Assembly (NCBI RefSeq): GCF_020829645.1
Contig: NZ_JAIVFS010000064.1
Coordinates: 1-47,861, forward strand
Direction of reading: 5' to 3'
DNA length: 47,861 nucleotides
Source of the DNA: Nostoc mirabile CHAB5784
GTDB taxonomy: Bacteria > Cyanobacteriota > Cyanobacteriia > Cyanobacteriales > Nostocaceae
Shown here: in pieces, positions 25,609 to 33,271 of the stretch
Numbering within the stretch: position 1 is the stretch's first letter
How the letters are laid out: every line of letters starts with the position of its first letter
The notes under the pieces: model-generated
Told to the model about the DNA's origin: nothing
Database searches by the model: none
What the model saw: the letters and a program-made list of their open reading frames with translations, nothing else
Program-made: the position numbers and the translations under genes

Positions 25609-25649
25609 CGAATTACGAATTGGTATAAGATGCTAGAAGAGCGACTTTG

Positions 25650-27500
25650 ATGACGAAAAAATCCAGAAAATCCCAATACTTTCAACGTGCTGCTGATGCG
25701 CCCAACTTGCCTGATAGTCCATTCAGGTTCATTTGTCATTTTGTCAGTCATTTTCGGTGGTGGTACGTGACAATGGTGATTCTGGAGGTAATACACGCAA
25801 CCTGCGGCATCATGTTGCCTTATGCCATTGGCGAGATCATCCGGGGTGTGACGCGACGGGCGGGCGACAGCAAACTCATTTTTGATGCCATGAGCCAACC
25901 CCTGATGCTTTTCACCGCCTTGAGTGTGGGTGAAGTGATATTCGGGCGAGCGGCTGGACTTTTGCAGACTATCCTCCATCCGATCCACCGACAGCACATC
26001 GTCCGATCGCTATATGCATACTTACAGCACCATTCGCATCGCTATCTGAGCAGCAGTTTTTCCGGGGCATTGGCACATCGGATTAGCGAAACTTCTCTGG
26101 GTGTGACTCAGACGATGCAAATGCTGATTACTGAATTTATGCCAGTAATCATCGTGTATACTGTCACCACGATATTACTGTATCGCGTCTATCCTCCACT
26201 TGCTGGATTCGTGGGGGTGTGGGCAGTTCTCTTCATCAGTATTTCGTTTTGGCTGGCAACTCGCTGCCGAATTTACTCCCGAAAAGCCGCAGCAGCAAGA
26301 AGTGAGACAACGGGCATCATTGTAGATGCGGTAACAAATCTCACCAGTAGCCGACTGTTTGCTCGCCTGGGTTTTGAACGAAGCTATTTGAATGAGCAAT
26401 TAAGGGACGAACTCAAAGAGGTGAGAAAATCCAACTGGTACTCGGAGCGAATCCGCTGGTTTCAGTTTATCTCAGCAGCAGTCCTGAAAATTGGCACTTT
26501 GTATTACTCGCTCTCACTTTGGAGTCAGGGAAAGATCGCTACTGCGGATTTCGTCGTAGCAACCAGTCTGTCACTGTTAATCATCAGTGAAGCCCGCAAT
26601 TTAAGTAAACGGTTTCTAGAATTTTTTGAACATATCGGCAATATTGCCAATGGTGTCTTCACTATTGTTCAACCCCACGAGATCATTAATCGTGATAGTG
26701 CGATCGCCCACTCAATCACCCAAGGTAAGATCGAGTTTCGGCAAGTGAATTTTAGCTACTCCCTTGAGAAAAAAGTATTCGACAACCTGTCTATCACCAT
26801 CCAACCAGGCCAGCGTGTTGGACTGGTTGGCTTTTCTGGCTCTGGGAAATCCAGTTTCGTGAATCTGATTTTGCGTCAATTCGACCCCCAATCGGGACAG
26901 ATTTTCATTGATGGGGTGGATATTCGAGACATGACGCAAGATGCGCTACACGCCCAGATCAGCTTGATTCCTCAAGATCCGTCTCTGTTCCATCGGACAT
27001 TAATAGAAAATATTCGTTATGGACGACTGGATGCCACCGACGAGGAAGTGATCGAGGCAGCACGCCAGGCCTACGCTCACGATTTTATCGCTCAGATTAA
27101 GGAAGGGTATGATTCTTTGGTGGGCGAACGTGGTATCAAACTTTCTGGAGGACAGAGACAGCGAATTGCGATCGCACGGGTAATTCTCAAAGATGCACCG
27201 ATCCTGATTCTAGATGAAGCTACCTCCAGCCTCGATTCCATCACCGAAAAAGCCATCCAAGATACTTTAGATTCAGCGATGAATGGAAAAACGGTCATCG
27301 TGGTAGCTCATCGACTTTCTACTATTGCCCATCTAGACCGCATTTTGGTATTTGACCAAGGGCGCATTATCGAAGATGGCACTCATACCAAACTGCTGGC
27401 ACGCCGTGGTGCTTACTACAGGTTATGGAAAATGCAGGCAGGTGGATTCTTACCTGTAGAAGCCAATAATCAAAATGCCTCTGAACTGCAAACAGGATAG
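25650..27500 (+). CDS. ABC exporter, fused membrane and ATPase domains (MsbA/MDR-like)
   Basis: A 616-residue half-transporter; ATG 25650 is chosen over the TTG just before it. The membrane domain covers about 30-330 with hydrophobic helices (for example I-V-Y-T-V-T-T-I-L-L-Y and F-V-G-V-W-A-V-L-F). The ATPase domain covers about 355-600: Walker A G-F-S-G-S-G-K-S-S near 393, Q-loop L-I-P-Q-D-P, signature L-S-G-G-Q near 497, Walker B I-L-I-L-D-E-A-T and the H-loop in V-A-H-R-L-S-T. It is probably a homodimer in the inner membrane. The cargo is unknown. It lies inside the organosulfur block but is not the SsuBC importer that SsuA would need; it may export a by-product or be unrelated (inference). 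The gap to SsuD is 224 bp, so a separate transcript is possible. Confidence 0.92.
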   Translation: MTKKSRKSQYFQRAADAPNLPDSPFRFICHFVSHFRWWYVTMVILEVIHATCGIMLPYAIGEIIRGVTRRAGDSKLIFDAMSQPLMLFTALSVGEVIFGRAAGLLQTILHPIHRQHIVRSLYAYLQHHSHRYLSSSFSGALAHRISETSLGVTQTMQMLITEFMPVIIVYTVTTILLYRVYPPLAGFVGVWAVLFISISFWLATRCRIYSRKAAAARSETTGIIVDAVTNLTSSRLFARLGFERSYLNEQLRDELKEVRKSNWYSERIRWFQFISAAVLKIGTLYYSLSLWSQGKIATADFVVATSLSLLIISEARNLSKRFLEFFEHIGNIANGVFTIVQPHEIINRDSAIAHSITQGKIEFRQVNFSYSLEKKVFDNLSITIQPGQRVGLVGFSGSGKSSFVNLILRQFDPQSGQIFIDGVDIRDMTQDALHAQISLIPQDPSLFHRTLIENIRYGRLDATDEEVIEAARQAYAHDFIAQIKEGYDSLVGERGIKLSGGQRQRIAIARVILKDAPILILDEATSSLDSITEKAIQDTLDSAMNGKTVIVVAHRLSTIAHLDRILVFDQGRIIEDGTHTKLLARRGAYYRLWKMQAGGFLPVEANNQNASELQTG

Positions 27501-27724
27501 TTTCGAGTAATTTTCTCTTTCTTTACAAGTATGACTTAGGATTCCAAATCATATATAAACAGTTTCTACCTCTGCCTGCTGCTTCTAAACTCGTAGCTTG
27601 ATAGAGATACCGGAGTTTTATGAAAAACTTCTTGCTTGGTTAAGTAGAATATGTGATACTCTGAAAGCTATAAATAAAGAGCGGTAATTCTATCGAATTG
27701 CCGTAGTTTAAAAGGACAGGACTC

Positions 27725-28885
27725 ATGCAGCTACTATGGTTCATCCCAACCCACGGCGACGGACGTTACCTTGCAACTGCAACAGGCGGACGGGCAGTAA
27801 GCTTTCCTTATCTGCGGCAGATTGCCCAAGCGGTGGATGACCTTGGTTATACAGGGGCATTGCTGCCCACGGGTCGCTCTTGCGAAGATGCTTGGATTGT
27901 AGCGTCAACGCTGGTATCATTGACGCGACAGATGCGTTTTTTGGTAGCGATTCGTCCCGGCTTGGTATCACCTGGAGTAGCAGCGCGGATGGCGGCGACT
28001 TTTGATCGACTCTCTGGAGGACGCTTGCTGATTAATGTCGTGACAGGTGGCGATCCCGTAGAGTTAGCAGGAGATGGCTTGCATTTGGATCATGATCAGC
28101 GCTATGAATTAACAGATGAATTTTTGACAGTATGGCGAGCGATCGCTAGTGGTGAACAAGCTAATCTTCAGGGCGACTATCTCAACATCCAAGATGGTAA
28201 ACTGCTGTTTCCACCCGTCCAGAAGCCATATCCTCCCTTGTGGTTTGGCGGTTCCTCTGGCGTTGCTCAAAAAATTGCTGCCAAGCACGTAGATGTCTAT
28301 CTAACTTGGGGTGAACCACCGGCGCAAGTAGCTGAGAAGATTGCATCAGTTCGGAGACTTGCTTTATCAGAAGGGCGAACTTTGCGGTTTGGGATTCGCC
28401 TACATGTGATTGTGCGCGAAACTGAGAGTGAAGCCTGGGATGCGGCGAATCAATTGATTAAGTATGTAGATGATGAGGCGATGGCTAAAGCCCAAAAAGC
28501 TTATGCCCGGATGGACTCAGTTGGGCAACGGCGGATGACTCAACTACACCACGGTAATCGTGAGGCATTAGAGATTAGCCCGAACCTATGGGCGGGAGTT
28601 GGTTTGGTGCGGGGTGGTGCGGGAACGGCCTTAGTAGGCGATCCCCAAACCGTAGCTGCCAGGATATTGGAATACGCTTCTTTGGGTATTGAGTCCTTTA
28701 TTCTCTCTGGCTATCCCCATCTAGAAGAAGCTTATCGAGTTGCAGAACTTCTATTTCCTCATCTGCCATTAGAAAATTTGCCCGTAGTGGAGAAGCAACA
28801 TGTCTTAAGTCCATTTGGCGAGATTGTGGCAAATGAAGATTTCCCTAAGCAACAGCATCCAAAAAGAGCAACGTCTATATCCTAG
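27725..28885 (+). CDS. ssuD: FMNH2-dependent alkanesulfonate monooxygenase
   Basis: A 386-residue LLM monooxygenase that desulfonates alkanesulfonates to aldehyde and sulfite. SsuD marks: L-L-W-F-I-P-T-H-G-D near 3-12, L-P-T-G-R-S-C-E-D near 46 (the conserved Cys near 54), L-V-A-I-R-P-G near 78, L-L-I-N-V-V-T-G-G-D-P near 101, and the active-site R-Y-E-L-T-D-E-F. The length is close to 381 in E. coli SsuD. AAAAGGACAGGA lies before the ATG. Together with the carbonic-anhydrase-like gene and ssuE downstream (27 bp gap, then a 4-bp overlap) it forms a tight operon closed by a terminator at 30143. The required reduced FMN would come from SsuE. Confidence 0.95.
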   Translation: MQLLWFIPTHGDGRYLATATGGRAVSFPYLRQIAQAVDDLGYTGALLPTGRSCEDAWIVASTLVSLTRQMRFLVAIRPGLVSPGVAARMAATFDRLSGGRLLINVVTGGDPVELAGDGLHLDHDQRYELTDEFLTVWRAIASGEQANLQGDYLNIQDGKLLFPPVQKPYPPLWFGGSSGVAQKIAAKHVDVYLTWGEPPAQVAEKIASVRRLALSEGRTLRFGIRLHVIVRETESEAWDAANQLIKYVDDEAMAKAQKAYARMDSVGQRRMTQLHHGNREALEISPNLWAGVGLVRGGAGTALVGDPQTVAARILEYASLGIESFILSGYPHLEEAYRVAELLFPHLPLENLPVVEKQHVLSPFGEIVANEDFPKQQHPKRATSIS

Positions 28886-28912
28886 TAATTAAGAACTAGA
28901 AGATTACCAGCC

Positions 28913-29551
28913 ATGTTGCACCAACAAATTGACCAAAAAATCTCAGAAAAAGAAGCGTGGGCATTGCGTCGTCAGTTGGGGATACCTAACAATAAACGCT
29001 TGTGGGTGCTGGCGTGCATGGACGAACGTTTACCTGTGGAAAAAGCATTAGGAATTGGTGAAGGAGATGCTCATATTTTCCGTAATGCTGGGGGCTTAGT
29101 GACGGATGATGCTATCCGGTCAGCAATGTTAACTACACAGTTTTTTGGCACCAAAGAAATCATCGTTATTAATCATACCGAATGTGGCATGATGACAGCA
29201 TCAGGAGACTTTCTCAGTGAGGTATTGCGAAATCAAGGTATTGACGTGGATCAAGTTAGTGTCGATCCTGCTTTGCCAGAGTTGAAGCTACCAAAAGGCG
29301 TTTTTTCCAAATGGATCAAAACGTTTACCGATGTGGATGAAATCTGCACACAGCAGGTAGAATTGCTGCGTAATTCTGCTTTAATTCCCCAGGATGTAGT
29401 TATTCATGGCTACATCTGGGAAGTAGAGAGTATGAGTTTGCGCCGTCCCTACAAACGTCTGAGTGATCAGGTCAACACAGCATCAGCTATGAAGACCAAA
29501 ACCACAAAACATACTGAACCCATTTTAGAAATTGGGAGTTTAATTGAATGA
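28913..29551 (+). CDS. Beta-carbonic-anhydrase-family protein (possible COS/CS2 hydrolase)
   Basis: A 212-residue zinc enzyme of the beta-carbonic anhydrase fold. Zinc ligands are visible: Cys35 with the Asp37-Arg39 dyad in A-C-M-D-E-R, then His88 and Cys91 in N-H-T-E-C-G. It keeps H-I-F-R-N-A-G-G near 54 but is shorter and more divergent than housekeeping plant-type enzymes; it resembles the small clade that includes carbonyl sulfide and carbon disulfide hydrolases. It lies between ssuD (27 bp gap) and ssuE (4-bp overlap), so it is translated with sulfonate-use enzymes. A role in hydrolysing a CO2-like sulfur compound is inference; plain CO2 hydration is the alternative. The stretch at about 185-200 (K-T-K-T-T-K) looks like a flexible tail. 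Confidence 0.85.
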   Translation: MLHQQIDQKISEKEAWALRRQLGIPNNKRLWVLACMDERLPVEKALGIGEGDAHIFRNAGGLVTDDAIRSAMLTTQFFGTKEIIVINHTECGMMTASGDFLSEVLRNQGIDVDQVSVDPALPELKLPKGVFSKWIKTFTDVDEICTQQVELLRNSALIPQDVVIHGYIWEVESMSLRRPYKRLSDQVNTASAMKTKTTKHTEPILEIGSLIE

Positions 29552-30114
29552 CAAATATTTTAGCGATCGCTGGTAGTCCAACCCATCCATCTAGAACTTA
29601 TGGTGTTGTCGAATACACTGCCAAGCTTTTACAACAAGAAGGCTTGCATGTAGACATTATTTCAGTTCGGGATTTGCCTGCTGAAGATTTAGTTTTTGGA
29701 CGTTACGAGAGCCAAGCTTTAGAACAGCCAAAAGCTTTATTAGCAAAGGCAGATGGTGTGATTATTGCCACCCCAATTTACAAAGCTGCTTACACAGGAG
29801 TGCTAAAAACATTTCTAGATTTGCTGCCACAAAAATCATTGACAGGTAAACCTGTGTTACCAATTGCCCTTGGTGGGACGATCGCTCACTTATTGGCAAT
29901 TGAATATGCCCTAAAACCTGTGTTATCTGAATTAGGAGCGCGGCATATCCTAGCTACTATTTATGCGGTAGACAAACAAGTTCAACGACAAGCTGATAAC
30001 AGCGTTCTGTTAGATGAGGAAATTGAGCAAAGACTCAAAGATGTTCTCAAGGAATTTGTTAAAGCTGTAGAATATGATGCCGCAGCGCCTCAAGAATTGG
30101 TTCATGCCAATTAA
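29548..30114 (+). CDS. ssuE: NADPH-dependent FMN reductase
   Basis: A 188-residue flavodoxin-like reductase that supplies FMNH2 to SsuD. The N-terminal I-L-A-I-A-G-S-P-T-H-P-S-R-T is the SsuE flavin phosphate loop, and A-T-P-I-Y-K-A-A-Y-T-G-V-L-K-T-F-L-D-L-L-P, with the Y-x-x-x-Y-T-G signature, is specific to the SsuE group. P-I-A-L-G-G near 107 completes the fold. The size matches E. coli SsuE (191). The start ATG overlaps the stop of the preceding gene as ATGA, which suggests translational coupling. The NtaA-type enzyme at 16476 could share this reductase. Confidence 0.95.
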   Translation: MTNILAIAGSPTHPSRTYGVVEYTAKLLQQEGLHVDIISVRDLPAEDLVFGRYESQALEQPKALLAKADGVIIATPIYKAAYTGVLKTFLDLLPQKSLTGKPVLPIALGGTIAHLLAIEYALKPVLSELGARHILATIYAVDKQVQRQADNSVLLDEEIEQRLKDVLKEFVKAVEYDAAAPQELVHAN

Positions 30115-30142
30115 ATAATCAAGTTTATACCTCCGCATGCTT

Positions 30143-30184
30143 GTAGCAGAGGGGTGATTTTTACCCATCTGCTACCTTTTTTTA
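30143..30184 (+). terminator. Rho-independent terminator of the ssuD-CA-ssuE operon
   Basis: Stem GTAGCAGA (30143-30150) pairs with TCTGCTAC (30168-30175), with an inner GGGT/ACCC extension, followed by a run of seven or more T. It lies about 28 bases after the ssuE stop codon. Confidence 0.85.
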
Positions 30185-30264
30185 AAGTTAATCAGAGCAA
30201 TACAAATTTATTATAGAAATTTAATTTTTTATTTGAATTTTAATTGCACAGAGAGTATATGGCT

Positions 30265-30586
30265 TATACCAATTCACGAAAATCCTGATATATATAGATT
30301 TATCGTAAGGGCATGGCATTGCCCATTGGTGTCAACTTAAGCTAAAAGTAGCTTAACTGAAAGCTTCCTCACCCGCCTCGAACTAAAGTTCAAGGCTGAT
30401 AGCTAAAGTCTACTGAAGTAGACTAAAGATTTTTGGCTATATTTAGTCATCAACAGAAGACTTCCGCTAAAAGCCAAGGAAGTTCAGTTCCTTGCGGGAC
30501 ATAGCTTTTACGTTAAGTTGACACCTATGGGCAAAGACAAGCCCCTACCAAGGTATTTGTATCATTATTAAAGTGAAATGGTATTA
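30265..30586. repeat. Outer MITE-like element (TATACCAATTCAC ends), interrupted by another
   Basis: Ends TATACCAATTCAC (30265) and GTGAAATGGTATTA (to 30586) are imperfect inverted repeats. Inside them GGGCATGGCATTGCCC and GGGCAAAGACAAGCCCC look like the two halves of one palindromic core split by the inner element at 30328-30525. It abuts the stop codon of parB. Confidence 0.6.
30328..30525. repeat. Inner MITE-like element (GGTGTCAACTTAA ends)
   Basis: Terminal inverted repeats GGTGTCAACTTAAGCTAAAAG and, on the other side, the complement of GGTGTCAACTTAACGTAAAAG. The interior has paired AAGTCTACTGAAGTAGACT and GGAAGTTCAGTTCC palindromes and no ORF. It interrupts the older element around it. 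Confidence 0.75.
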
Positions 30587-30587
30587 A

Positions 30588-31559
30588 TCATCCATTTGTG
30601 AAGTCGTTTTTCATCAGTGCATCCAACTGAGTCAACAGCTTCTTTAGCTTTACTTTTTTCTTGGGGTCATCCCATACCTTAGACTGCTTAAAGCGGCGGA
30701 GTGTGTCATCAGCGCGGTCTTTTAGAGATGTTGACTCTGTTTGAGAGGAGCACTCTGATTCCGATTTCTGCTCAATTTCTTGAATCTTCCGTTTGATTTC
30801 ACTCAATGAGAGATTGTAGGTGATAGCATCTTCTAGTAGTTGAATTCTTATTTCTTCATTTTTCACCTTAGCGATCGCTCGTGCTTTGGTGTACTCAATT
30901 TTTCCAGAACGCAGTACTGAGAGCACATCAAGAGGAAGATTGACTAAAGGCAGGCGATTGCGAACAAATGAATCCCACTTCATACCTCCTAACGCTATAA
31001 ATACTTCCTCAACAAGTAGAGTTTGAGAATTACCCGTAACATTACGGGTAATTTTTCCTTTAGCTTCGTTTTCCATTTTTTGCAGTAGTTTGACGGTTTC
31101 TGACGTGCTAATTACCAACCGTAATGCCAAAAGTTCAAGGATACCTTCAGTCTCTTCTAGCGGATTGAGGTCTTCGCGTTGCAGGTTTTCAAGGAGGCGC
31201 ACTTGGTATGTAGTCGCATCATCCATTGTGCGAACTACTACAGGAACCTCAGTTAAAAGAGCCATCAATGCTGCTTTGTAGCGTCGTTCCCCCGCTACTA
31301 ATTCATAATCGCCCCCAGAGAGCGGACGCACTAACAGAGGTTCTAGAATACCCAATTCTTTAATTGATCGTGATAATTCTTCCAGTTTGTGCTCGTCGAA
31401 ATAGCGCCTTGGTTGTGAAAAAGGCAGCTTGATTTTAGCAATGGCAATTGTGTTAATAGCGCTGGGTTGATCATCAGATTGTGACCCAGTTGCAGTGCCA
31501 AGCAGCAGTTCGATGGGCTTTTTGATGGCAGCGTAAGGTTCGTTACGTTTGCTACTCAC
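30588..31559 (-). CDS. parB: ParB/RepB/Spo0J-family partition protein
   Basis: A 323-residue DNA-partition protein starting at GTG 31559. The ParB/Srx N-terminal domain runs from about 35 with I-A-I-A-K-I-K-L-P, then P-R-R-Y-F-D, and L-V-A-G-E-R-R-Y-K-A near 88-98, the nucleotide-binding box of ParB CTPases. E-N-L-Q-R-E-D-L-N-P-L-E-E near 120 is the classic ParB signature. A helix-turn-helix follows (about 200-225, G-K-I-E-Y-T-K-A-R-A-I-A-K), then a lysine-rich C-terminal part. The long divergent N-terminus is typical of plasmid or accessory ParB. It is 38 bp behind the damaged parA, so it may no longer have its partner ATPase. Confidence 0.9.
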   Translation of the reverse strand: MSSKRNEPYAAIKKPIELLLGTATGSQSDDQPSAINTIAIAKIKLPFSQPRRYFDEHKLEELSRSIKELGILEPLLVRPLSGGDYELVAGERRYKAALMALLTEVPVVVRTMDDATTYQVRLLENLQREDLNPLEETEGILELLALRLVISTSETVKLLQKMENEAKGKITRNVTGNSQTLLVEEVFIALGGMKWDSFVRNRLPLVNLPLDVLSVLRSGKIEYTKARAIAKVKNEEIRIQLLEDAITYNLSLSEIKRKIQEIEQKSESECSSQTESTSLKDRADDTLRRFKQSKVWDDPKKKVKLKKLLTQLDALMKNDFTNG

Positions 31560-31597
31560 GGTTTTACTTTAAGTTTATCTATGCTATTGGCAATTTT

Positions 31598-32079
31598 TTA
31601 GAGTACCCCCACGGCGGGATGGTTTTTATCAAATAATGCTAGTCGGACTCGGCGCTCAGAAGCATCGGCAAAGGCAATAGTTTTGGGTATTGGTAGGTAT
31701 ACAGTGCCAATGTCTGATAGTTGTTCTTTATAGCTTTAAGTGTACGCGACTCTTGGACAGTCCGACCATCAAACATTGTGCGAACAAATCCAGCAAATTG
31801 TAAACTGAGGTTAGTATGACTGCGTACTTGGGTTATCATACTGAGTAAAAGTTCGGTTCCCTTAAATGACTTAAATTGACATTGGATAGGAACGCGAATG
31901 TGAGTAGCAGCAGTCAGGCTGATGATACTGAGTAACTTCAAAGAAGGGGGACAGTCAATGAGAATGAAGTCGTAATTATCTTGCACATCTAAGAGTGCAT
32001 TTTTGAGGCGATATTCTCTGGCGATCGCACCGCTAAGTTGCATCTCACTAGCGGCAAGGTTAATGTCAGCAAAGATTTT
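31598..32079 (-). pseudogene. parA: Truncated, frameshifted ParA-family ATPase
   Basis: Only the second half of a ParA/MinD-type partition ATPase remains. The frame opens at about 32079 with I-F-A-D-I-N-L-A-A-S-E-M, continues with the Walker B-like D-F-I-L-I-D-C-P-P-S-L and Q-F-K-S-F-K-G, and reaches F-D-G-R-T-V-Q-E-S-R-T-L-K-A-I-K. It then slips: the other frame gives S-D-I-G-T-V-Y-L-P-I-P-K-T-I-A-F-A-D-A-S-E-R, the expected ParA C-terminus, ending at a TAA at 31598. The deviant Walker A (K-G-G-x-G-K-T) half is absent; its place is taken by the start of a transposase-like gene (32066-32221). One missing half plus one indel make a non-functional partition ATPase very likely. Confidence 0.88.
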
Positions 32080-32221
32080 CTATCTCTTGTTTCAGTTCCT
32101 GGATTGATAAGAGCAACTCTCTGTTAACGATCGCCTGCTGAATGATCATCTCCACCAGTTTTTCTTTGGGCAACTGGCGTAAGCGTTCAAGGTCTAGCTG
32201 TTGAGGCAGGTTGTTGATCAT
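32066..32221 (-). pseudogene. Transposase N-terminal fragment fused into parA
   Basis: A 51-codon frame starting at ATG 32221: M-I-N-N-L-P-Q-Q-L-D, then L-R-Q-L-P-K-E-K-L-V-E-M-I-I-Q-Q, followed by a coiled-coil-like L-K-Q-E-I-E. This resembles the leader of cyanobacterial IS66-type and related transposases. It runs into the parA remnant about 14 bp before its own stop, so the two share a junction. It keeps a good promoter just upstream. IS66-type assignment is from pattern only. Confidence 0.55.
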
Positions 32222-32230
32222 GATTGGCCT

Positions 32231-32258
32231 ACTTTATCTTAAGCATCCCTTTTGTCAA
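32231..32258 (-). promoter_or_regulatory. Sigma70-type promoter for the transposase fragment/parA region
   Basis: On the - strand a perfect TTGACA (32253-32258) lies 16 bases before TAAAGT (32231-32236), about 10 bases upstream of ATG 32221. Any transcript would run through the fragment and the parA remnant toward parB. Confidence 0.55.
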
Positions 32259-33271
32259 TACCCCTTCACCTGAATCCTTACGATTGGTTGACCATTCATC
32301 GTGACGTGTTTGCTGCCTATAAAGCCAGTTTGGGCTTCATTTGGACTTAATTTTTGTCTAAGTTCCGGTATATGTTTTCTGTGTTAGCGGCGGCTCTACC
32401 AAACTCAACACTCTGCTAGAATTCACCTGCCAATAGGGTTTGAGATGCACTAACCCTGGTTATTTACGTAAAACAATTAAGCTTTAAGTTTTTTGTTCAG
32501 CCTGGTATCACAGCGTATGTTTATTAAAGCGCAGAATATTAAATAAGATTTTATTATATGAGATTTTTATGAGATTTAAAAGCGAGCGCTAAGATTTTAT
32601 ATGAAGGTTCAAGCCATTAAATGAGATTTTATATGAGATTTTTATGAAACTAATTAGCTTGGTAATGCTAAGATCAAAGAAAGAAACAAACAAATTAATA
32701 TTTTTCAAATTAAAATAGCAATTATCTCTGAAGATATGCTTAAAAAAGGTTAACTCTATAAAGGTTTATTTATAAAGCTAGTTAGAGGTAAAAATATTTA
32801 AAATATTATAAAATAATATATAACTTGCAAATAGTGTTAGGAAGCGATAAGATTTGCATTAAAGATACGAAAAATTACTCTTTTTCATCCATTAAAACCT
32901 TGAATGCGGTTAAAAGCTATGACTAAAACGAAGGGAGGTAAATCAATTTTCATGTAATAATCTGACCAAACTTAAGCTAATTATATCTAACAATATCAAG
33001 ATAAAAAATTAGCGATAGAATTAACGCGATGTGCAACTTTCTCTAAATTATTGTGGAATCGTTCAAACTCCTCTTTACCCCACAAGGAATCAAGGTTTAA
33101 CAACATTAAGTTGCACAATGCATTAATTAATAAAATTACATAATAATCAGCAAAAGTATTACTGGAGAGTGATTTAGGATATTAAGAGGATATGAAGCTT
33201 ATCCTATATACATCCTAGCCTTTTTTGTAATTACATAAATTATTGTGCAGAACAGCAGAGAGGATAAGTGC
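32259..33271. other. AT-rich spacer with iteron-like repeats
   Basis: No intact gene. Three related direct repeats lie at about 32545-32577, 32591-32607 and 32619-32650, built on GATTTTATATGAGATTTTTATGA. A 44-codon startless - strand frame (32255-32389; S-P-N-E-A-Q-T-G-F-I-G-S-K-H, then N-G-Q-P-I-V-R-I-Q-V-K-G-Y) may be a gene remnant. Much of the rest is very AT-rich. Next to par genes, such repeats could be an old origin or partition site; that is inference. Confidence 0.5.

Noticed and set aside
25338..25997. Three overlapping - strand ORFs
   Set aside because: They cover the expanded repeat and the antisense of the ABC exporter start; no protein features.
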